Source: Candidatus Methanohalarchaeum thermophilum
Lineage (GTDB): Archaea; Halobacteriota; Methanonatronarchaeia; Methanonatronarchaeales; Methanonatronarchaeaceae
Length of the DNA stretch: 64,000 nt
Direction: 5' to 3'
Assembly: GCA_001914405.1 (NCBI GenBank)
Contig: MSDW01000001.1
Span: 372,001-436,000 of the forward strand
The notes under the pieces are model-generated. The model ran no database searches. It was not told where the DNA came from and saw nothing but the letters and a program-made list of their open reading frames with translations. Within the stretch, counting starts at the first letter, position 1; every line of letters begins with the position of its first letter. Below are positions 57,747 to 64,000 of the stretch, one piece after another. Position numbers and translations under genes: made by a program.

Positions 57747-59095
57747 CTAGCTGGTTGAGAAGACATTTTTCTAGATCTGTGGTTTGGGTGGGTGATGAAT
57801 CGGTTATAGTTATTTGAGGTATAAGTATATGAATGGGTTTGTGGTGTCTTTGCAATCATTCTTATATGAATAAGCTGCTAATTTAACAGAAGGGAACAGA
57901 GAAGGGTTAAAGAAGCACTTTAAGGTATATAAAGGCATTTACAATAAGGTACTGGAAATACTAAATAATTTAGGTGAATTGATGAAGAAATATGAGATGT
58001 ATGATGGGTTACCGGAGTGGAGGAAGATATCGAATTCTGAGTTTTAAAATGTGTATTCAAGGGCTGCTCAGCAGATTGTTGGGAGGATATATGGCGCGAT
58101 TAAAGCTTTAAATACAAAAAAGGGGGAGGGAGAGGAGGTTGGAAAGTTGAGGTACATGAATTTGATTAATAGCATTGAAGATCAATCAGTTGGGCTGTAA
58201 AATAGGTTAAGAAAGAGGAATTATGTGTCTATTGGGGGTAGGGGGGATTACCTGTGATTTTTCGTAGGCTAATTTCAGAGGATTTTGAGGTTAAAGGTGT
58301 GGTAAATAAGGGAATGTAGTTGTGGTGGGTGGGGGGTTATGCTCTGACTGGAAGTTGGGAAACTTGATAAAGAATCAGTTACGGAAGATAGTGACATAAT
58401 TAGGGATAGATCTAAATGTATCTAATTTCTTGGCTGATGGTGAGGGTAGAGGGGTATAGGATTTTGAAATTGTGTTGGAAGGGAAATTTGGGGGGTTGGG
58501 AAAGAGTAGAGGAAATTATTTGGAAAGGAGGGGGGTGCAGTAATTGGAAGAAGCAAAAGAGGGGGTTGGCGAGAGCTTATAAGAAACTGGGGGATGCATG
58601 AAGTGATTTTTTGCATGAACTGTTAAGAGTATATGTTGATAGGTATGGTGTGGTAGCGGTGGGAGGATTTGGATGGTAAGAACTTATTGGAGGGGGGAGT
58701 AGTGTCTTAGGTAGGTGTATAGTTGATTATGTTTGGGGTGAGTTTGTTTCTATGGTTGTTTATAAAGCTTTGTGAGCTGGTGGGCAAGTATGTAGAGGTA
58801 GAGGCAAGAGACACTGCAAAGAGTTGCTCGAATTTAAATTGTGGTAATAAGGTGGATAAAGAACTATCAGATAGAACTCGCAAACGTAAGGAATGTGGTT
58901 TAGAAATTGACCGAGGTTTGAATGCATCTATAAATATCGTAAACAAGGCTATTAACTTGGTTGGGCAGGGACTGTTCGAAGTTAAAGCCCTCGGACACAT
59001 CGACGTCTGCTGGAACTTCGGTTCCAGTAAGTCATGTGGTTGAACAGGGAAGCTCCTTCCTAACAAGAGAAACAAGTTAGGTAGGGGTAGTTCAC
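57747..59095 (+). mobile_element. IS200/IS605-type element with decayed tnpB only (copy T2)
   Basis: Follows TTTAT at 57742-57746 with CTAGCTGGTTGAGAAG, ends GTAGTTCAC at 59095. It is the same subfamily as T1 (17334-18686): the 3' hairpin CTGGAAC/GTTCCAG at about 59010 with a shorter loop, and a right end with GGTTGAACAGGGAAGC. About 1.35 kb. Confidence 0.75.
57800..59045 (+). pseudogene. Decayed TnpB gene of copy T2
   Basis: Homologous to the T1 pseudogene through fragments such as KHFKVYKGIYNKVLEIL at about 57920-57970 and LNCGNKVDKELSDRTRKRKECGL with EIDRGLNASINIV near 58840-58945. Many stops and frameshifts; it is more decayed than T1 in the middle. Short open pieces, for example at 58416-58601, are fragments and not genes. 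Confidence 0.65.
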
Positions 59096-59139
59096 AAGTT
59101 TGGTTGTCTTATCTTTGATGGACCCAAAATATAGGAGAG

Positions 59140-60040
59140 TGATCTCAATAAGTCATCTCATCCGGTTTACAGCCTAAATTATCAATTGATCCTTACAGTC
59201 GAATATAGAAGAAGTATATTAACGTAAGAAGGTATAATATATGAGCTAAAGTATAGAACAAGAAGAAGAGCGGAGTATTACGGTATATAGAGATAAAGAA
59301 CTAGGAATAGATAAAGATCACACTCACAAAATATTCTCTGCTAAACCTACGACAAATCTAACCAAATTCATAAATACATTAAAAAGAGGACGAGCAGAAG
59401 CAAATAAGACACAGCACAGTTTCAATATAGAGGATGAAGTATGGGATTACTTGTTCTAGTCGGAGAGTTATCTTAATAGGTCGATATGACCCTTGCCCTT
59501 TAGGACGAGGATGCAGCGACCCTTGTGTCCAACAGGCTTAAATATGAGTTCAATAAATTTAATCTAAGTTGGATCGTGGTGACAAGCCTTGGGGTAAGAC
59601 GGTTCTCTGAGTCCTCTCTGCCAAGGAGAGAAAGGGCGCACTACGGGGTTCTTGGAGTTGAATCCTCTAAGTAAGTTGCACAAACAAGGGATCCTGTGAT
59701 AGAGCCCTCCAGCTCCTTAGCTGGGCTTTCCCTAGCGAAAACATTAAGCTGGAAATATGGAGCTCCCTAGCTAGGATCTAGGTCTCTCTCTATCGGCTTT
59801 TTGGTTTCTGGTAGGTATGAAGTCGGCGATGTGGAGTGGGAGCCGTCAAAAATGCTTATGCACAGGTCGGTGGCCTGTCATGGTATTTCCCTTGGTACTG
59901 TCTTTAACCGTGGGCTGAAAGAACGGGAATGGAGGGAAGCTCTGTCCCTTTAAATCGAAGAGGATTTCACTGTCTAGTAACAACAGGAGAATGTAACACT
60001 CAGCCAACTAAAACAATACGTAGAGAACCAAGAACAGTAA
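59140..60040 (+). pseudogene. tnpA: IS200-type tnpA, broken and interrupted by element G
   Basis: Y1 transposase remnant. HPVYSLNYQLILTVEYRRS, a stop, EGIIYELKYRTRRR, frameshifts, then LGIDKDHTHKIFSAKPTTN with an intact HTH-type HUH pair, NLTKFINTLKRG and DEVWDYLF, a TAG in place of Trp, SESY. Element G (59472-59970) follows, and the gene resumes with LVTTGENVTLSQLKQYVENQEQ (one base missing after TTG). Joined across G the codons read SYCLVTTG, the SYFLATTG motif of TnpA. Confidence 0.7.
59472..59970 (+). mobile_element. Non-coding structured element G, nested in tnpA
   Basis: 499 bp, limits fixed by rebuilding the tnpA frame: it starts after GTTAT (59467-59471) with CTTAATAGGT and ends in TTTCAC at 59970. 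The interior is GC-rich with strong pairings, for example CTCTCTGCC near AGGAGAGA and AGCTCCTTAGCTGGG. No gene. Its interior differs from families A and B. Confidence 0.7.
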
Positions 60041-60049
60041 GTGAATAAA

Positions 60050-60321
60050 GTGAAGAGTGAGAAGACGATAATTTGTAAGATACAGGATTAGGCCAAAAGA
60101 AAGAGGGGTACTGATCAAGGAGTTTAGCAACGCACGAGGATATATACAAGGAATTACAAATGACTTGTACTCAGCGACAAAGCAAGCGATGGATAGATAT
60201 AAGCAAAAAGCTAAAGAAGATAAAGTATACCCATTACACCTAAAAGAAACGACATTTTCAATATAGGAGAAAGCGGAGGACATCGATTTAGACTCTATTA
60301 GCTTTACCATCGGGCAAACGC
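60050..60321 (+). pseudogene. TnpB N-terminal fragment
   Basis: Following the tnpA fragment by 9 bases from GTG 60050: VKSEKTIICKI, a stop, then in a shifted frame SNARGYIQGITNDLYSATKQ and AMDRYKQKAKEDKVYPLHL, closely matching the 42867 tnpB (NVQGYI, DLYSATKQAMDRY). It stops after about 85 codons near 60320 where another element end begins. Confidence 0.65.
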
Positions 60322-60463
60322 CTCGATGAGTTGGGCTACAGTCAGCTTGCCCTTAGGTTGGGGATGGTTAACGTGAATGACGTGTCCAACATCTACTCCG
60401 GTTTGGAGTTTGAACTGGAGTCCACCGACAAGCCCACTCCGCTAGGAATGGGTAGCTGACATG
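60322..60463 (+). mobile_element. Miniature element or end pair of a different IS type (H)
   Basis: The left part GCTTGCCCTTAGGTTGGGGATGG and right part GGAGTCCACCGACAAGCCC, ACTCCGCTAGGAATGGGTAGCTGAC, a hairpin CCCACTCC/GGAATGGG, resemble ends of IS1341/TnpB elements from other archaea. About 140 bp, without a gene, immediately upstream of the metallo-hydrolase gene. Confidence 0.35.
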
Positions 60464-60499
60464 TAATAATAGAAATAGACATCTAAGAGAGGTATTAAT

Positions 60500-61126
60500 A
60501 TGAAAATAAAATGGTGGGGTCATGCGTGCTTTGAGATTAAAGGTGAAGAAAACATCGTAATAGATCCACACGATGGTAACTCTGTAGGACTTGAGAAACC
60601 CAATGTTGAGGCGTCAATTGTTCTAGTCACACACGACCACTATGACCATAATGCAACTGACATAGTTTCAGGAAATCCAATAAAGATATCTGAACTGGGA
60701 TATACATCGATGAGAGGCGTCAAGATTAACGGAGTAAAGACATATCACGACAAATCAAAAGGCGAAAGAAGAGGAGAGAACATAGTTTACAATATAGATA
60801 TTAATGGAATTAATTTCTGCCATCTAGGGGATTTAGGACATGAATTAGACCAGAAAAAGATAAGAGAGATAGGAAAAGTTGATATATTATTTGTACCGGT
60901 AGGAGGAAACTTTACCATAAATGCTGAAGAAGCTAAAAAGGTAGTAGAAGAGATTAATCCAAGTATAGCTATACCAATGCACTACAAGGTCCCAGGGTTA
61001 AACATACCAATAGACAGGGTGGAAAAATTCACTGAACTAGTTTCCAATGTATCCAGAGTAAGCAACCCGTACAATGTACCCAAAAAATTACCACAGGAAA
61101 CAAAAATTAAAGTCTTCAATCCCTAA
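60500..61126 (+). CDS. Metal-dependent hydrolase, metallo-beta-lactamase fold (UlaG-like)
   Basis: Cytoplasmic hydrolase of 208 aa. KIKWWGHACFEI opens the fold; the metal motif is THDHYDHN (His45, His47, Asp49, His50), with HLGDLGH near 110 and IPMHYKVPG near 161 as further metal ligands. Members of this group act on diverse esters or lactones, and the substrate is unknown. ATG follows AGAGAGGTATTAAT, which has a weak ribosome site. Isolated gene between transposon remnants. Confidence 0.9.
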   Translation: MKIKWWGHACFEIKGEENIVIDPHDGNSVGLEKPNVEASIVLVTHDHYDHNATDIVSGNPIKISELGYTSMRGVKINGVKTYHDKSKGERRGENIVYNIDINGINFCHLGDLGHELDQKKIREIGKVDILFVPVGGNFTINAEEAKKVVEEINPSIAIPMHYKVPGLNIPIDRVEKFTELVSNVSRVSNPYNVPKKLPQETKIKVFNP

Positions 61127-61169
61127 CGAATTAATTATCTTTTTATCTTAGAACTTATTTCAAAACTTT

Positions 61170-61990
61170 TCATAGTATGAGGATGTATGTTATGTTGATG
61201 AATGCTTTGGATGACTTTGATTAGTCTTTCTGTGTCTGATTGTGGTTGTTTTGAAGGTTCTTTAGCTAGGTGAAGAATCTCTCAACTGATTTCTTATCCT
61301 TGTATGAGTCTTTATTGAATCTTGTTGGTCTTTTCTTTCTTTTTTGTCTTTATGTTTCTCCCGGTTCTTGGGAATATTACTCTTTGATGTTTCTGTTTCT
61401 CAGATAGTCTCTTATTTTCTTTTGTGTCATAGGGCTGAAGTTGCTAGCAACTTTTTTGGTCTGGTTTTTGGTCTCGGCCCCTGTTTTGTTTCTTTATCTC
61501 CTCAACTGTGTCCTTGACTTGAATAGATTTGAGTTATGGCTGTTTCCTCTAAAGACCTTTATGGATAGAGGTAAACTGCCCTTTGTGGTTACGAGCATGA
61601 GTTTTAGTCCTCTTTCTTGCTCTTGTAGCCGCTGGTATCCTATTCTTTTCCCTCTTTTTTAGCTTCCACTGTAGTTGAGTCTATATTCTGCTTTATTTGA
61701 GTTTCATTTCTCTGTTCTCTGTATGCTTTTACTTGTAGCTTTTTGACTATTTCTTTCTAGACTCCCTTCTCTTGCCATTTTTTTAAGCGTCTCCTATGCT
61801 GTGACATAAGGATCCGTATTTCTTAGGCACATTCGCTCCACTTACAGCCAGTTATTAGCACATAAAGCAGTTCAGTTAATTGTTCTTCTATCGTCTGCTC
61901 CTTGGCCTACTGATTTCTGAGGTGACTAGAATAGAACAGGGTCTATAAACCTCCAATGCTCGTCCTCTAGCTCTCCTGAACTCTAAATCC
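61170..61990 (-). pseudogene. IS5-type transposase remnant
   Basis: On the minus strand, broken frames keep the DDE-transposase landmarks: EHWRFIDPVLF, LYVLITGCKWSE, RRRLKKWQEKG, NIDSTTVEAKKEGKRIGYQ (first Asp region, DSTTVEA), and a C-terminal DKKSVERFF (Glu motif). Several stops and frameshifts interrupt it. The inverted ends could not be found. It is a second transposon type in the window. Confidence 0.65.
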
Positions 61991-62054
61991 ATCCCCTTCT
62001 ATGAACCTAAAAGTAGAAGCCACTTAACACTTTTGAAATGACTTCTTAATTTAT

Positions 62055-62450
62055 CTTAGTGATTAAAAAGGGTTCTTTCTTGAATCTCTGATTTCAGGTT
62101 AGAATATGAATCAACTGTAACATTTTAATTAGTTTGACTGATATCCTCCAACGATTTGAGGTTGTTGGCTTCCCACCTTTTTTCCGTTTTTTCAATCTTA
62201 AGTTAAACTTAGGTGGTACTGGTGGAATATTGCGGAGCTACAGACGTGTCTTCTTGCAGGTTCCCTAATACCTAACCTAAACTAACCTAATAACCGTACA
62301 GAGGAATGGTAGTTCCTGGGTGATTGAGTGATAGGGTATAGACTCAAAATAGGAAAGACAAAGTCCATATAAGCTTAGGGTCATTGGGGAACCTTTTTTA
62401 TTCATATGCGGAAAAAGAGTAAGCCAAATGGTAGTTCCCTTGATAGAAAA
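62055..62450 (+). mobile_element. Non-coding element, repeat type F copy (F2)
   Basis: Follows TTTAT at 62050-62054 with CTTAGTGATTAAAAAGGG and a left-end TTGAATCTCTGATTTCAGG hairpin. Its middle (about 62240-62310) shares AATACCTAACC, CCTAATAACC and TACAGAGGA with repeat F1 at 16230-16650 (minus strand). No right end is identified, and no gene is seen. Confidence 0.4.
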
Positions 62451-62455
62451 GGTTT

Positions 62456-62641
62456 TTATTCTTGAGGCTGATAGAGATATTCTATGATATTATCTATGAA
62501 TATAAAAACGAGTACTAGTGCAATTAAAAGAAAAACTCCGATTATATCTCTAAATCCTCCGATTGCGATCACTAAGTCGTAGGATATTGCTAATGTAACT
62601 GCCAAAAATATGGTGTATATAGCTTTTTTCTTTTCTTTCAA
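62456..62641 (-). CDS. Small two-helix membrane protein
   Basis: 61 aa with hydrophobic stretches at about 9-27 and 31-49. It lies 17 bases downstream of the isomerase gene in the same direction, so it may be cotranscribed. No recognisable family. Confidence 0.45.
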   Translation of the reverse strand: MKEKKKAIYTIFLAVTLAISYDLVIAIGGFRDIIGVFLLIALVLVFIFIDNIIEYLYQPQE

Positions 62642-62658
62642 ATTATTACCTCCATTAC

Positions 62659-63684
62659 TTACTCTTGTGTTTTTCTTTTTATTTTTTGTATGTTTTTGAC
62701 TGGTGAGGGATTTGTTTTTTTCAATATAGCTAGGTATAGTGAAGTAAGGTCGCCGATTAATATTGTCGATAGTGTTTTGGTTAATCTTTTTTTACCTTTT
62801 GTTTCTATTGTTAAGATCTTTTTTGCGTTTTTTAATACGGTTTTGCTTGCATTGATACTTTTTTTAGTCTGTTTTTTGGGTTTATTATCTTTTATTATAC
62901 ATACGGCTAGGTCTTTGATCTGAGGGTTATTTTTATACATTGCTTCGACTTCGTTGTGGTTTAGTTCTGGATAGTAATTGCTTGTTGCATAGGTTTTGGA
63001 GTTTTCGTTTAGTTGGCATTTCCATCTATAAGCTACAGGTTTAAGGTATGTGTGACTATAAATTATTGGTATAGTATTTTTTAGTTCTATAGCCAGTTTT
63101 TTGGCTTGGTTTTTTTGTTTTTTGGTCTTTGGTTTGTTTTTTTCTAGAATTTCCTGTAAAATTTTTTTAGTTTCGTGTATGTTTGTTTGCTTGAGACCGA
63201 AGTTTTTCTGTAATGTAGCTAGCATAGGTAGATATAGGTGTGGTAATGCTGCTCTTGGCTGAATATTTTTTGGTGGTTGATGGATTATGTTCTGTGGATT
63301 TCTTATTTTTTCTTTTAGTTTTCCGTTGGAAGTGATAGCTTTTATCTTGCAGTCTTTTTTCGTTGCCTGTTCGTATGCTTTTATAGTTTCTTTTGTATTT
63401 CCTGAATAACTTATTACAAAGAATAGGGTATTTTGATCTGCAAAATTTGGTATGTTACTGTTTTTGTTGACAATAATAGGTATATCTAGTTTATCCCTTA
63501 GATGCGCCTTTAATAGATCTCCTCCTATTCCTGATCCTCCCATACCAGTTATTACTATGTTTCTGATGTTCTTTGTATCAATTTCTGTAGGTTGATAAGC
63601 TTTTTCACACATATCTGGAAATTTCTTTATGTCGTCAAGCATTCCGTCTCTATCAACTTTATCGAGTTCTCTTTTGTCTAACAT
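62659..63684 (-). CDS. Bifunctional phosphoglucose/phosphomannose isomerase
   Basis: Isomerase of 341 aa interconverting fructose-6-P with glucose-6-P and mannose-6-P. Two SIS domains: GMGGSGIGGD at 47-56 and ISYSGNTKET at 91-100 in the first, and ELNHNEVEAM near 244-253 in the second. It is of the archaeal PGI/PMI type and could feed the mutase and nucleotidyltransferase genes of the window with hexose phosphates. Confidence 0.92.
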   Translation of the reverse strand: MLDKRELDKVDRDGMLDDIKKFPDMCEKAYQPTEIDTKNIRNIVITGMGGSGIGGDLLKAHLRDKLDIPIIVNKNSNIPNFADQNTLFFVISYSGNTKETIKAYEQATKKDCKIKAITSNGKLKEKIRNPQNIIHQPPKNIQPRAALPHLYLPMLATLQKNFGLKQTNIHETKKILQEILEKNKPKTKKQKNQAKKLAIELKNTIPIIYSHTYLKPVAYRWKCQLNENSKTYATSNYYPELNHNEVEAMYKNNPQIKDLAVCIIKDNKPKKQTKKSINASKTVLKNAKKILTIETKGKKRLTKTLSTILIGDLTSLYLAILKKTNPSPVKNIQKIKRKTQE

Positions 63685-63744
63685 GTCTAAGTAAAGGATG
63701 TTGGTTAAATGATTTAAAGTTTTTCTGGGATAGATACTAAGAAT

Positions 63745-64000
63745 ATGGAAGTCAAAATTCGGAAAGCGAACTCAAAGGATCTAATCCCTGCTTGGAGGGT
63801 TAAGGAGAAATGCCGAAGAAAGAAAGGAATGCTGAGGCAGGATTTCCTAACATTTTCGGCTGACTTTAGTGCAAATAAGTCATTTATTGCAGAAAACACC
63901 GAAAAAGTAGTAGGATTTATAATTTGCCGTAATAATGGATATATATCAATTTTTGGCGTCCATCCAGATTATACTAGAGAGGGAATAGGCACAGCGTTGG
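63745..64000 (+). CDS. GNAT-family N-acetyltransferase, cut by window end
   Basis: From ATG 63745 the frame reads [19 protein letters not shown] and continues [14 protein letters not shown], then [15 protein letters not shown], which is the acetyl-CoA-binding motif A (V-x-P-x-x-x-x-x-G-I-G). Divergent from the isomerase gene. The C-terminal part is outside the window. The substrate is unknown. Confidence 0.85.
   Translation, partial: MEVKIRKANSKDLIPAWRVKEKCRRKKGMLRQDFLTFSADFSANKSFIAENTEKVVGFIICRNNGYISIFGVHPDYTREGIGTAL

Noticed and set aside
61441-61662. Plus-strand 73-codon hydrophobic frame
   Set aside because: It is the antisense of the decayed IS5-type transposase at 61170-61990.

Overview
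The window reads as chromosomal DNA from a low-GC euryarchaeon. The evidence is an archaeal information-processing set: TFB, replication factor C large and small subunits, prefoldin beta, topoisomerase VI A and B, the Nre repair protein, and GGPP-synthase-type isoprenoid lipid synthesis. N-glycosylation genes (an AglB oligosaccharyltransferase and sugar-activation enzymes) sit beside these. Genes are tightly packed, several pairs share ATGA or TAATG junctions, and proteins are rich in Asp, Glu and Lys. Gyrase next to topoisomerase VI, Nre next to a radical-SAM repair-type enzyme, and acidic proteins fit the branch holding methanogens and haloarchaea. No methanogenesis gene lies in the window, so I do not name a genus.

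Layout. 1-4 kb: sugar-phosphate mutase, NDP-sugar epimerase and two glycosyltransferases. 4-7.8 kb: thioredoxin, HtpX protease, small regulators, a bifunctional-nuclease-family protein and a zinc ribbon. 8.6-10.8 kb: AglB. 10.8-12.5 kb: a run of non-coding mobile elements. 12.5-17 kb: DUF401 membrane protein, NDP-sugar pyrophosphorylase, Mrp-type Fe-S carrier, DUF134 regulator, acylphosphatase. 17.3-18.7 kb: dead tnpB element. 18.7-21.4 kb: Nre and SPL-like radical SAM pair, methyltransferase. 22-29.7 kb: secreted lipoprotein nuclease, phosphoribosyltransferase, LarA-like protein, radical SAM protein, flavodoxin, with more elements between. 30-41.6 kb: ABC exporter, PAPS/APS reductase, HAD phosphatase, GGPP synthase, two small heat-shock proteins, two clamp-loader genes, two MgtE-like half proteins, thioredoxin, tRNA-Lys and prefoldin. 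41.9-44 kb: a dead tnpA-tnpB transposon carrying a nested element. 45-57.6 kb: dCMP deaminase, RAM protein, gyrB-gyrA-top6B-top6A with two inteins, and TFB. 57.6-62.5 kb: transposon graveyard around a metallo-hydrolase. 62.5-64 kb: phosphoglucose/phosphomannose isomerase and the start of a GNAT gene.

The most striking content is a large set of mobile elements with common IS200/IS605-like ends. The left end usually follows TTTAT and begins like CTTARTGRTTGAGAAG; the right end finishes in TCAC; both carry subterminal hairpins that vary by compensatory changes. A few copies are autonomous-type but broken (tnpA and/or tnpB pseudogenes). At least seven copies (called family A here) are 400-480 bp, code for nothing, and share an interior in which several stems change in both arms while the fold is kept. 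A second non-coding family (B) and several singletons (C, D, E, G) use similar ends with different interiors. Two insertions inside tnpA genes allow the empty site to be rebuilt codon by codon, which fixes the element boundaries. This set of apparently RNA-bearing, trans-mobilised elements is my candidate for an undescribed system.
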